Shown piece by piece: positions 54,566 to 64,000 of a stretch of DNA of 64,000 nucleotides (position 1 is the first letter of the stretch; the number at the start of each line of letters is the position of its first letter). This stretch comes from Trichobilharzia regenti (Eukaryota > Platyhelminthes > Trematoda > Strigeidida > Schistosomatidae): contig OX235262.1 in the NCBI GenBank assembly GCA_944472135.2, forward strand, positions 62,902,440-62,966,439. Reading direction: 5' to 3'. A program made the position numbers and the translations under genes. The notes below the pieces were generated by a model. The model saw only the letters and a list, made by a program, of their open reading frames with translations, had not been told where the DNA came from and searched no databases.

Positions 54566-55683
54566 CATACCAATTGTACAGGCATGGATAAGTTATTATA
54601 TAAATTACACAAAATTTGATGTATAATGGATTTACAGTTTGGTTGTTCTTTCTGACATCAAAGTCAGTCGGAACAGTCTGCTATAAAGTTTGTTTGTGTA
54701 GCACATAAAGAGATATAGAAATATTGTCTTCGCATTAACAAAAAACCCAGACATCAGATGAATGTAATACAAATATCTGGGAAAAATAAAGCTTGAAGTC
54801 AATTCTCCTATATAACTTTGTTGTGAACAGCACCCTTGGCTTAAAGATTATTGATGTATTATGTTGAGATCAGTGATATATTTATTCCATTTTTTCAGTA
54901 GTCTTATCGTAGTTTTATAACAGGAAAGAAATTTGATCGTGGATACGAAAACTAGATAAGGTCATGTTGGGTTGTTTTACTGCATCAAATGGTGCCGAGG
55001 TCGATTCCAGAATTCTCCATTTGCTCCATTTGTGTCTGCATGGCGGACTGTATTCGTAAGTTGAGTAAAATGTTGAAAACTGTTTGAAAACCAGTTGCTT
55101 CTTCATTTCAGATCATGAATACTCATTTACAGCATGTTCGCCAGCGTCTTCAAATGGTAGAATTGGATCGTTCATGGAATTTGAGTGGTTATGAGATAGA
55201 CGGTTTGGAATTAATCCTCATTTCAGTTTAGATGCAGGGTTGTTCGACCTCGACCAGAAGATGAATAGGAGCAGCAAAATACCAGAAAGAGAAAGTATGT
55301 GAACATGAAAAGGACATTTATATATTATGCATTTATAAATGTTTATCTTAATTATACTTAAGTAAACATTTTTCTATATTGTATTTGTTTTCACGTATTT
55401 ATGCGAAGTCTTAGAGTTTATTTAATGTCATAATGTGTATTAATGAGTCTGAGCGTTTTAGTGTTCTAATGACTGATGCGTTTTAGAAATAAGTGATGGG
55501 TTCTGGTAGGGATAGTCATTGGACAAAACAGTTTATATAGCAAGCGTTTGAAGGTTACAATGAGGGATAGGTCCTATTTCTAAGGGTAAACTAATCCTGT
55601 ATGTTCCGTACTATGTCTTTATGCATCCATGCTGCTAGTTTATTTATAGTTTAAAGATTGCTAAGGGTGTTGAAGTGCGTCTT

Positions 55684-58600
55684 TTAGGTGCTGTAGTAGA
55701 TTAGTGCTTGATTCGTTCTAGGAGTAAATAGTTTATTAATATAATCAGTAGAGTGAAACAGTCTGTATAGAGAGCGTTTGAAGCTTGTAACCGAAGAGCA
55801 AGTTCTGATATCTAGGGGTAGGCTATTCCATATTTTAGAATACATGACTGTGAAGAAGTTTTCACGGAGTGTTGACTTAAAAGAATGAGTTGTCACTGTG
55901 GAAGTTTGGTTACGCAGATCGTAAGAACCTTCCTGTGCGAATTGTATGTCCCTGTTACCTGAGAATGATATTTTGTGAAGGACCTTAAAGAAGAATATTA
56001 GGTTTATAATAAGTCGCCTTGTCCAAAGTGGGTCGAGTTTTAGGATCATGCACCGTGAGATGTAGTCTTTCTTACAATCGTAGCCAAGCAGTTTTGAGGT
56101 AAAATATCGTTGGATACTTTCCATCCTTAGCTTGTCGCGTGTGCGAGTGCTGCTTATAATAAATGGACAGTATTCTAGTAGTGGTCTGACACATGTTTTG
56201 TACAGAATTAGCTTGGCTTCATTGTCGTGAAAGTTCCTGAGTATGCATCCTAAGAGCATCCTCGATTTTCTAGTCTGTGATGCTACTTGCTCTGAGAATG
56301 TCAAGTCACTAGAGTACCTCAAGCCTAGGTCAACGACACTTCGGAGTCTTGTTAGGTTAGCAGATTGGAGCGTTAATTTCAGGTCAATTGAGGGTGCACC
56401 GAAGCAGATCCAGCCACATTTGTTCAGATTAAATTGGAGATTCCATAGGGACGACCAAGCAGCCATTTTATCTAATTCCTTCTGTACTACATTCTCGAAG
56501 TTCCCTAAGTCATCACGTTGGAATGTATAAGCTACTTTTAGGTCATCTGCAAAGATGAATGGTTTCCCGTGCGTGAAGCAAGCGCATATGTCATTGATGT
56601 ATAGTGTAAATAGGAGGGGTCCAATGACACTACCTTGTACTACACCAGAAGTGATAGGGCTAGGTTTGGAGGTTGCAGACCCGAGTTTAACTATTTGGGA
56701 CCTATTGTTAAGGAATGATTTAAGCCATCCTAATAATGGGTCACGTATTCCTAAGGAGTTCAGTTTATTTGTTAGCAGTAAATGGTCAACACGGTCAAAT
56801 GCCTTAGAAATGTCAAAGTAGATGACAAGTACTAGTTGCCGTCTGTCACGACTGCTGGTTACAAAATTGAAGAAGTCTAGGTGACATGTTAAACATGATC
56901 TGGATTTCAGGAATCCATGTTGGTTCGGACTTATGATGTTGCAGCTAAGCATATGTTTGATTAAGTTATCTTTGACTAGTCTCTCCATGATTCTAGATGC
57001 TATAGGTGTGATATTGATTGGCCGGTAGTTACTGACTTCAGTTTTCGAGCCAGATTTGTGTTTAGGCATAATGAATGTAGTCTTCCATATGTCAGGGTAA
57101 GTTTGGGTTTCTAGGGACATTGTGAATATTTTAAGCAGCAGTAGAGGAATGTCAGGGCCACCATATTTATAGAAGTAAGATGATATACCGTCGGTACCGA
57201 AACCTTTTGAACTTTTGAGGGTTCTTATAGTTTGGTTAATATCAGCGTAAGTGAATTGAACAGTGCTAATTTGGTTTGGTGTGAGTGGAGATGGAGTTTG
57301 TGCCATTTTAGTAATAGGGTGTATATCGAGTAGCTGGACTGAGGGCTTAAGGTAGTTACCTGCAAACGTTTTGTTGAATAGTTCACATATGTCTGCAGAG
57401 TTAGTGCATAGCCTGCCTTTGTCTATGAGGAGAGAAATGCTGTGATTTTTGCGATTCATTCGCTTCCTTAAGATTTCTGTGAGTGCATACACTCTAGCAG
57501 GACTGGCTACTGCGATGCGTTCTTCCTTTCTCATACGGAAATCTTGAGCTTGTGTGATGGAGCTAAGGGTTTTAAGTATTAGACCTAGAGTGCCAAAGTC
57601 GTGGTGTTTGAAGTAACTTGTTGAGAGTTTCTTCAGTTTCTTACGATCCTTTGGTTTTATGAATGACTTTCTGTGTGGGGAAACCTTTAGTGTTTGGAGT
57701 GGAATGACAGCATCTAAGCATATGTTTGAGTTATGGTAGAAGATGGTTAGGGCTCTCGATAGGTCATCAGTAGTGAAGTATTCATCCCATTTGGAGGATC
57801 TTAGCATCGATTCAACTAAGGCCCAGTTTGCCTTACTATAGTTCCTATATATTACTTGTTGTGAAGTGGAGGTATGAGATGCATTGCTACTCAGCGGAAT
57901 TGGCAGTGCACACATTACTGTTTTGTGGTCGCTCCCTGGGAACTCAGAACCTACTAGCGTTGAAAGGGGGCTTATATTGTGGCAGAAGATTAAGTCTAGT
58001 ACGTTGTTACCTCTTGTGGGAGTAGTGACAGTTTGTTTCCAGCCAAGTATATCCAGTGTGTCTAAGAACTTATCAAATTTAGTTGGACCTGTGGGTATAT
58101 CCCAGTTGATTTCAGGTAAGTTAAAGTCCCCACATAGGATCTTATGATCGTATTGTAAGTCGGTTAATTGCTCCAGAGTATTAATAAGTTGGGTCTCGTA
58201 ATTACTAAAGGTGCCAGGTGCTCTGTAGGTGCATCCAATTAATGCTGTTACGTTATTTAAGTGTACATTAACCCATAGAGTCTCAGGCATGTTAAGTGTA
58301 CTACTTTCTAGCTGTGATACAGTAAGTGCATTCAGAAAGTACATGAGACAACCCCCTCCCTTACCACCTTCCCTGTCACACCGAAAGTGTGTGTAGTTAT
58401 CTAAGCTTATTTCTTCATCCAGGATGTCCGAATGACACCAAGATTCAGTGATGACAATTACAGGGGGTTTGTATATTACTGTGAGTGCTCTGAGCATCGG
58501 CAATTTATTTAGAACAGATCTAGCATTTATGAGGATTACGTAAAGATGAGAGTTGAAGTAGCATTTGAAGTATTTAAGTTCGTTAGTCAGCCCCGAATAT

Positions 58601-58980
58601 GGTTCAGCACCCAGTAGTTCTGCTGGACATGACGATCCTATGTTAAGAGGAGTTCCAGCATCATGCTCACCTATGTCTATCGAGTTGTTGTGTGCTGTTT
58701 TCGGTGGAGAATTAGGAGTTGGAGTACTGGATTTGCTATAGACTAAGGAACTTTTATTTTTAGTTAGGTTACAGAAGTGGGTAGGGTTCTTTATTTGGCC
58801 TATACTTGTGCAAGTGTCAAGTGTGTCCAATGGATACGGGTGCACTAGACCGTTCCTGTTTTCATGCAAGGAGGGAGCCAGCACTAGTGGTTTAGGAGTG
58901 TTAACATCCCTACCAGCTGTTTTTTCAACGCTGACAGGGACGCGGGGGATAAAAAATGATTGGATCCTTGTGATGACCAT
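55684..58980 (-). CDS. LINE-2 ORF2: endonuclease-reverse transcriptase, 1098 aa
   Basis: Open from 58980 (first ATG in frame) to 55684. Residues 1-145 are low-complexity and partly overlap ORF1. Endonuclease: ILINARSVLNKL (about 150), TESWCHSD, CGDFNLPEINW (about 283), FPGSDHKTV (about 350). RT: NYRPINITPIASRIMERLV, VIYFDISKAFDRVDH (about 727), SGVVQGSVIGPLLF, PFIFADDLKV (about 810). The C-terminal domain has CVRPLLEYCPF and ESIQRYFTSKLLG. All expected catalytic residues are present. No zinc knuckle is seen. Nicking of target DNA and target-primed reverse transcription are the expected activities. Confidence 0.9.
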   Translation of the reverse strand: MVITRIQSFFIPRVPVSVEKTAGRDVNTPKPLVLAPSLHENRNGLVHPYPLDTLDTCTSIGQIKNPTHFCNLTKNKSSLVYSKSSTPTPNSPPKTAHNNSIDIGEHDAGTPLNIGSSCPAELLGAEPYSGLTNELKYFKCYFNSHLYVILINARSVLNKLPMLRALTVIYKPPVIVITESWCHSDILDEEISLDNYTHFRCDREGGKGGGCLMYFLNALTVSQLESSTLNMPETLWVNVHLNNVTALIGCTYRAPGTFSNYETQLINTLEQLTDLQYDHKILCGDFNLPEINWDIPTGPTKFDKFLDTLDILGWKQTVTTPTRGNNVLDLIFCHNISPLSTLVGSEFPGSDHKTVMCALPIPLSSNASHTSTSQQVIYRNYSKANWALVESMLRSSKWDEYFTTDDLSRALTIFYHNSNICLDAVIPLQTLKVSPHRKSFIKPKDRKKLKKLSTSYFKHHDFGTLGLILKTLSSITQAQDFRMRKEERIAVASPARVYALTEILRKRMNRKNHSISLLIDKGRLCTNSADICELFNKTFAGNYLKPSVQLLDIHPITKMAQTPSPLTPNQISTVQFTYADINQTIRTLKSSKGFGTDGISSYFYKYGGPDIPLLLLKIFTMSLETQTYPDIWKTTFIMPKHKSGSKTEVSNYRPINITPIASRIMERLVKDNLIKHMLSCNIISPNQHGFLKSRSCLTCHLDFFNFVTSSRDRRQLVLVIYFDISKAFDRVDHLLLTNKLNSLGIRDPLLGWLKSFLNNRSQIVKLGSATSKPSPITSGVVQGSVIGPLLFTLYINDICACFTHGKPFIFADDLKVAYTFQRDDLGNFENVVQKELDKMAAWSSLWNLQFNLNKCGWICFGAPSIDLKLTLQSANLTRLRSVVDLGLRYSSDLTFSEQVASQTRKSRMLLGCILRNFHDNEAKLILYKTCVRPLLEYCPFIISSTRTRDKLRMESIQRYFTSKLLGYDCKKDYISRCMILKLDPLWTRRLIINLIFFFKVLHKISFSGNRDIQFAQEGSYDLRNQTSTVTTHSFKSTLRENFFTVMYSKIWNSLPLDIRTCSSVTSFKRSLYRLFHSTDYINKLFTPRTNQALIYYST

Positions 58981-60467
58981 GGCTTATTATTCCACCTATT
59001 GTTTGATGCTAGTTGTGTCCTTGTGTGGGTTTCGTGTGTACTGCATTTTGGGTTAGTTCCCAGCAGACTTGTACCATATATCCGGTCGAAATTTGTTTGT
59101 GTGCCATACTCTGAAGACCCTGAGTTGTTGGTAGCCGAGTTCTGACTATTACCACTTGTACTATTTAGGGTGACATCGTTGTGACATTGGATATTAGTGT
59201 GTGCCACGGTGCGATTTAGCACGTTGTGAGTGCTAATACTATTAACCGTGGGGAGTGTGGGCTTATTTAAGCTGCCACTGTTTTTGTTGGTATGATTTAG
59301 GGGCATATTTTCCTTATCTTTACCAATGGAATTATAGCTAGGAGAGGACAAAGTCGAATTTCGGGGGGTTTTAACTTTTTTTCTGGGGTTATTTAGTGGC
59401 ATTTTAGATTCTGCGGTGATGGGTGGTATGGTTTTATTATTTATTTGGTTACAGTCTAGTGGCCTTTCGGCTGGTGTTGCACTCTGATGGGATATTTCTG
59501 TGTGTTTTGAGAGGGGTGATGCGGTGGGGTCTACTGTATCTTTCACAGGGTTGGGAATAATGGCTGCTTGCAATGTCCTATTACCTATTTCACAATTAGT
59601 CTTAGTGAGATAGTTGTGTGCGCGCCTTTCTATAACTGTTTTTTCCACCCCGACCTTTATATGTTTGTAGTTTCTGGCTTGCGATAGGGTGTGTTGGGAG
59701 TGAATGAATTTTCTGGTCTCTGCCGGTGTTTCGAACTGAAAACGAATAGGACAACACTTTTCATGTTGACTCTTCTTCAGCCTGTAGCACTTAGTCTTGG
59801 AGTTAGGCATTTTCGCTTCACTAAGTAAGATGCGCTGTACCTTTTTTAGTGCCTCATTGTCCGGAACGTTGTAGACAATAGCACTCAGTTTTGCGTCGAG
59901 TCGTTTTGTTACTTCTGTGGTAACAAAGTTAATGAGGTTATCTACCTTAGTTACCGATTCTGTGTCAAGCTTGTTAAGGTTTACCGTTTTCATGAGGATA
60001 GTTAGAGGTGTCAGTTCACAGACCTGCGATCTGATATCGCTGATCTGATCTGATAATTTGGATATCTCGGTATTGGTTTCGATGTTTCCAGCATTTACTG
60101 ACTTACTGTTTTTTATTTCCCTTAACTCAGCCTTAAGTTCTCCTATAGACAACTTTAGAAGTTCTATTTCTGAAGATAGTACTGAAAAAGAGCTTGATGG
60201 CTGGAGTTTCTCCATAAGCACATAAGGTGAAGGGAGGAGTTCTGTATGAGCAGAGGGTACCGAATTTTTAGGAGTAGTGCTAATACTGGCTGTCAGTACA
60301 GTTTTATCCTCAGTTTCAGCTCGACGCTTACGGCATACACGTGAGTTATGTGACTCACTATAGCCGTTTGTTGGGGGTGTGTTGCTTGATGTAGCAATCA
60401 AGGACGTTAAATTAGACACCAGTTTTACAGGGGATTGGGTTCGTTGCTTTTTACTTTGATTAACCAT
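58884..60467 (-). CDS. LINE-2 ORF1 protein, 527 aa
   Basis: ATG at 60467 (MVNQSKKQRTQS). A predicted coiled coil of about residues 95-165 (SSEIELLKLSIGELKAELRE, EISKLSDQISDIRSQVCEL) would support oligomerisation. An RRM-like core follows (KLSAIVYNVPDNEA, CYRLKKSQHEKCCPIRFQF, NYKHIKVGVEKT), then an Asn/Ser/Thr-rich tail. This fits CR1-group ORF1 RNA-binding proteins. The 3' end overlaps ORF2 by 97 nt in another frame. Confidence 0.82.
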   Translation of the reverse strand: MVNQSKKQRTQSPVKLVSNLTSLIATSSNTPPTNGYSESHNSRVCRKRRAETEDKTVLTASISTTPKNSVPSAHTELLPSPYVLMEKLQPSSSFSVLSSEIELLKLSIGELKAELREIKNSKSVNAGNIETNTEISKLSDQISDIRSQVCELTPLTILMKTVNLNKLDTESVTKVDNLINFVTTEVTKRLDAKLSAIVYNVPDNEALKKVQRILLSEAKMPNSKTKCYRLKKSQHEKCCPIRFQFETPAETRKFIHSQHTLSQARNYKHIKVGVEKTVIERRAHNYLTKTNCEIGNRTLQAAIIPNPVKDTVDPTASPLSKHTEISHQSATPAERPLDCNQINNKTIPPITAESKMPLNNPRKKVKTPRNSTLSSPSYNSIGKDKENMPLNHTNKNSGSLNKPTLPTVNSISTHNVLNRTVAHTNIQCHNDVTLNSTSGNSQNSATNNSGSSEYGTQTNFDRIYGTSLLGTNPKCSTHETHTRTQLASNNRWNNKPWSSQGSNHFLSPASLSALKKQLVGMLTLLNH

Positions 60468-60593
60468 AACTATTAGAAATGAGAGTTAGTGGTTACAAGT
60501 ATGGAAGTGGTATAGTACTTGTGCAAGTACTACAACAAGATAAATTTTATGTAACGAATCACGTAAAAATGTAACGCAAACGTTCAACGTACC

Positions 60594-60748
60594 GCGACGT
60601 CCTACACCTTCCAGTCAAAGGCATCCTCTTTGACATCTTGCAACACAATCGCCACTTACTAGAATAACTCTTTCCGGAAGGTCCAGAGTGGTAAGCGCTG
60701 GGCATTTACTGTTCCTGAATTTTGTCTGACACTCTTGAAAGATATATT
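60594..60748. repeat. 155 bp target-site duplication, right copy
   Basis: Second copy, at the 5' end of LINE-2. The bases before and after the pair differ, so the duplication is exactly delimited. Confidence 0.85.
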
Positions 60749-61795
60749 CTGGAAATAATATTTAAAGTATTATATTCTAACACTGCAGACCAGAGAGTAG
60801 TGGAAGATTTTGTGCAGAAACTTGCAGGTGGGTAATTAGTCCTAGTAGCATACAAAGGTGCCGCCGTTAGTTGGACTTTGGGAGTGTTAGAAAGGCCACT
60901 CTGTAATAGTGATGGGTTGGTGAGGACAGTTGAGGTGAGAATAAGTTGTGGTATGTTGGTGCGTGATATTAGGAAACTGTGTCTGCTGGAAAGTGCTGAG
61001 AGTCGAGAGTCACAGGATGGACCACCTGAAGATTTTCCAACCTAGGGCGCCAACCTGAGAAGTGTTGTAGGCATACTGCTGTAAGTCCTGCAGTTCTTCA
61101 AGGGCAGTACGTTGAAGCACAGCCCATCGTAGTTGGGGTGTTATTTTGTGCATATGTTCATGTTGTATATACTGAATTGCTGTCATCTCTCATGTATCTG
61201 TTCGTGAATCTGTTTGTGTCCGGACGTCCTCCACTTGTATCATCAACCTGAGAATGAATGTGGGCCTACTGGTGTAAGTCCTACAGTTCATCAAGGGTAG
61301 TTCGTCAAGGCAGAATCCACAACATTTGATGTATTTATTGTACATATGTTTGTGTTAAATAATTGGGTGGTTTCATTTAGTTGATGGTTTATTTTTTATA
61401 GTCGCCGCATTGTGTAATCATCTTATAATGTCAGTGCAAGTACTTCTGAAGTCGTTACTGCTCTTCTAAACTTGTGAACAAATCGAGTAGTGTTAGAGTC
61501 AGTGTATGCCATTTGTTACGCCGGATAGGGGGAATTGTGCCAGAGCGTTATGAAGCAACCAACCTCCCGTGGACCAGATTAGTAGTGGTACTGTCGACAG
61601 AGAGCGAAGGAAATTTCTGATCACTGAGGAAGATCCCACATGCCGGAGAGAGAGTACTGGTGCGATGTGGTATGCTTGTTGTGTGTTGGGCTTTTTTGTC
61701 CTGCTTTTCCATTTTAGCCTAGTCCCGGTTGACCCAGGTTCACGCATCGGTAGTTCAGTTCGAGGTTATCATCGCTACGGAAAAGAGGATTGAGT
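60749..61795 (+). mobile_element. BEL 3' internal region, opposite orientation
   Basis: From about 61030 it matches B 34967-36075 in + orientation: GATTTTCCAACCTAGGGCGC, two stem-loop blocks (61059-61099 and 61252-61292), and TTCCATTTTAGC...TGACCCAGGTTCACGCA near 61705-61745. It diverges before the LTR. It is opposite in orientation to 54209-54527 although the two are adjacent once LINE-2 is removed, so an inversion or fusion is present. Confidence 0.65.
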
Positions 61796-61849
61796 TTAAG
61801 TCGAGAATCTGTCGTGGTTTTATCGGTTCGGAGCGTCTTAACCGCATCG

Positions 61850-61985
61850 ATTTGTGTTGATCTCTTCCCCGAAAGGAGACCAATTGTCTGGTAGAGTATT
61901 GCGAGGACTCCTTCTGCTGCGGCTCGTTCTACTTCACTTACCGCAGCTTCATGACATTGTCTTTTGTTAATATTTCTGCCCATCA
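61850..61985 (-). mobile_element. Diverged RTE linker fragment
   Basis: The minus frame reads RQCHEAAVSEVERAAAEGVL, LYQTIGLLSGKRSTQIDAVK, parallel to YYETMVSEAEQAAGKGDLATLYQTTRDLSGK at 2388-2150. More diverged than the neighbouring 62068-63105 copy. It may be the other half of the old copy at 63106-63770. Confidence 0.65.
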
Positions 61986-62067
61986 AACACTGTGATTTAT
62001 CAAAATAAAATCTTATCCATAATAGGGTTGTACTCTACCACAGTGCCCAAGTTTTATACTCGTTTCT

Positions 62068-63105
62068 TTTGTCTTCCCTGGCACTCTTCTTTACTCTTTT
62101 GTTCAGCGTATTGTAGCTTGCGTTGTTTTTGTTGCTCGTCGGTGCACTGGATAATCTTTTGTTTCACCATCCTTGCCTCTTCTATTAGTTTCCAAGTCTC
62201 CGCAGTAAGCCACTGTTTGTCCTATCTCTTCTTTCTGCCTAGAACTTCCATGCAGGTTTGACTCCACACCGTTTTCAAGTTGTCCCAGTGCTTTTCGACG
62301 CCGACCTCCTCGCTGGTGTTGGTTTGTGTCTCGGCTTTGTCCCTCATGCTTGCGATGAAGATGTCCTTTGTATCCTGATCCTTCTGTTTTTGAGTATTGA
62401 ACTTGGCTTGTGGTCTATCTGCAGCTCCTCCTTCTCTGAAAGCTTTTAGTTTGATTTGGATTGTCCTTTGTACGAGATAGTGGTCTGAGCCAACGTCTGC
62501 TCCTCATCTAACTTATGTGTTCAGTAGGCTGCGCCTCCACTTCCTTGAGATTGAGATGAAGTCAGTTTGGTTTTTGGTTTGCGCATCTGGTGACACCCAT
62601 GCAGCTTTGTGGATATCTTTGTGTTTGCATACACTGCGACCAATCGCTAGTTCGTTGAAGGCGCAGAAGTCAGCGAAGAGTTCACCATTTTTTCATTCAT
62701 TTCTCCGAGAGCTTCTCTACCCATGATGAGTTCCCTTCCTGTGTTGTCTGGTCTCAGTTTGGCGTTCATGTCTCCCATTAGTATTTTAATGTCACCAGCT
62801 TGAGTGTTGTCCATTGTCGCCTGTAGTTGTCTGTAGAATTCTTCTTTCTTTCCGAGGTCTGCGTTGTTTGTGGGTGCATCACATCGTATAATTGACACTT
62901 TCCTTACTTTGGAGTTGAATCTGGCGGTCATTATCCCGGACGAAATCGCCTCCCATTGCATCAGGGCTTTCGTTGCCGTTGGTGACATGATAGCCACGCC
63001 CTCGGTGTGCATGTCGTTATCTTCTGGGTGACCGGAGTAGATCACTGACTCACTCGTTGCCAGTTCAGTGAGTCCATTCCCCTTACTTAAGCACCACTTG
63101 CACAA
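62068..63105 (-). mobile_element. RTE endonuclease and linker fragment
   Basis: Minus strand, 63105 onwards: VIYSGHPEDNDMHTEGVAIM, KVSIIRCDAPTNNAD, ILMGDMNAKLRPDNTGRELI (APE-type endonuclease with the GDMNA motif), then the linker region, which matches 50695-51125 in inverted orientation. A stop interrupts the endonuclease near 62680. It has neither the 5' nor the 3' end of a LINE. Confidence 0.75.
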
Positions 63106-63770
63106 AGTCAGTTTGGATTTGGGTTCGCTTGTATGAGGTCAATAATGGAGTCCTGTGAATATCCTTGTGCTTGCATATGTTGCATCCAATCACTGGTGCA
63201 CTGAAGGCATAGAAGTCAAAGAAGAGCTCTCCGTTTTCATTCACCTCTCTAAGAATTTCTCTACTGATAATGAAATCTTTTTCTGTGCTTTATGGCCCCA
63301 GCATCACGTTCCTGTCTCCCATTAGGATTTTGATTTTGCTGATTGAAGCATAGTCCATTGTCGCTCGTAGGACTCTTCTTCCTGTTCTAGGTCTGCGTTG
63401 TTTGAGTACACACAGCACCGTACAACTGTTACTTTCCTTCTTTTTCAGTCCAAACTGGCGGTCATTATCCTGGGCGAGATCGCCTCCTATAGGATCAGGG
63501 CTTTTGTTGCTGTTGGTGACACCATAATAGGTACACCCTCGGTTTGCTAGTGGTTTTTTCTGAGTGACCGGAGTAGATTACTGACTCTCCCATTAAAAAT
63601 TTGGTGAATCCACTCCCATTTAATCTGATTTCATATATTTCCAATGCTTCAGTACTACATCTCCTCATCTCAACTGCAATCTGGACAGCCTTGCCAGTCT
63701 CAAACATGGTGCTGGCGTTCCACATAGACTTTTTCTTTTGTCGCACGAAGACTCATCTCACTGAAGTTCC
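63106..63770 (-). mobile_element. Second, older RTE endonuclease fragment
   Basis: Minus frame 63746-63495: MWNASTMFETGKAVQIAVEM, LEIYEIRLNGSGFTK, VIYSGHSEK, the N-terminus of the RTE endonuclease. It is followed by decayed sequence parallel to 62560-62900 (for example CTGTCTCCCATTAGGATTTT). Older than the neighbouring copy, which appears to sit inside or beside it. Confidence 0.65.
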
Positions 63771-64000
63771 TGTATTAGTTTTGTTTACAGAGCGAGGTTG
63801 CTGGCCTTACGTCCGAGAAGGGAGTTGTTACATGGAGATGTAAGTTACAGAGGAACGACTTTTTGGGTTGCTCTTTTCGAATCAGGAAAATAAATAAAGC
63901 AATCAGAACGATGACAACAATAACCTTAGCAAAAATATCACTGTTAAATACAATTACCAAAAATGAAACGTAAACCACAGAATTACTGATTTGTGTCAAC

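Larger units (their letters stand above)
54528..60593 (-). mobile_element. Full-length CR1-type LINE (LINE-2 of this window)
   Basis: 6066 bp between two copies of a 155 bp duplication. 5' UTR 60593-60468, ORF1 60467-58884, ORF2 58980-55684, 3' UTR 55683-54528 with a terminal hairpin (TTCCTG-TTTATG-CAGGAA, 54548-54565) and a short ATTATTATCAT-type tail. Both ORFs are open and the TSD copies match, so insertion is recent and the copy may still be competent. Confidence 0.9.

Overview
The window is AT-rich eukaryotic DNA that looks like repeat-dense flatworm (trematode, probably schistosome-type) sequence. This rests on the mix of element families seen, namely RTE/SR2-type, CR1-type and L2-type LINEs, Sinbad-like BEL/Pao LTR elements and Penelope-like (GIY-YIG) fragments. 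It also rests on two cleanly spliced exons of a host metabolic gene. No bacterial or viral gene organisation is seen, and species assignment is inference.

Layout. 1-8.9 kb: nested fragments of RTE, Penelope-like (PLE) and L2-type LINEs plus a tRNA-derived SINE relic. 9.4-14.0 kb: the last two exons of a cystathionine gamma-lyase family gene on +, split by a 4.2 kb intron that holds a decayed LINE and a 5'-truncated RTE insertion with a 13 bp target-site duplication (TSD). 16.4-21.1 kb: an almost perfectly homogeneous 539 bp tandem array. On the minus strand it lies inside what looks like a spliced transcription unit, with a TATA-like box and signal-peptide-like start on the right, regularly alternating splice acceptors and donors inside every repeat, and a last exon with AATAAA on the left. 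21-29 kb: mostly unrecognised DNA with two SINE copies, a Ty3/Gypsy integrase relic, a decayed CR1 LINE and a PLE relic. 29.3-37.2 kb: BEL/Pao copies A and B, an L2-type LINE between them, and a CR1 fragment carrying a solo LTR with a 5 bp TSD. 37.2-45.7 kb: a CR1-type LINE (LINE-1 here) with intact ORF1 and ORF2 and an apparent 3' UTR containing a 144 bp minisatellite. 45.7-49.4 kb: two head-to-head truncated BEL copies (C, D) around a LINE endonuclease fragment, ending in a 501 bp poly(A) run. 50.7-54.5 kb: an RTE fragment and BEL copy E with gag, protease and RT relics. 54.5-60.6 kb: a full-length CR1-type LINE (LINE-2) with both ORFs intact and an apparently identical 155 bp TSD. 60.7-63.8 kb: a BEL 3' region and RTE endonuclease fragments.

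The strongest signals are: (i) the exon-cassette array at 16.4-21.1 kb; (ii) a tRNA-derived SINE whose 3' tail and stem-loop match those of the L2-type LINE in the same window; (iii) a complete, young CR1 LINE with a 155 bp TSD; (iv) a repeated stem-loop in the BEL 3' region; (v) a BEL element whose two LTRs are mosaics of two subfamilies; (vi) a LINE whose 3' UTR appears to hold a minisatellite. All identities were judged by eye; no alignment or database search was run.
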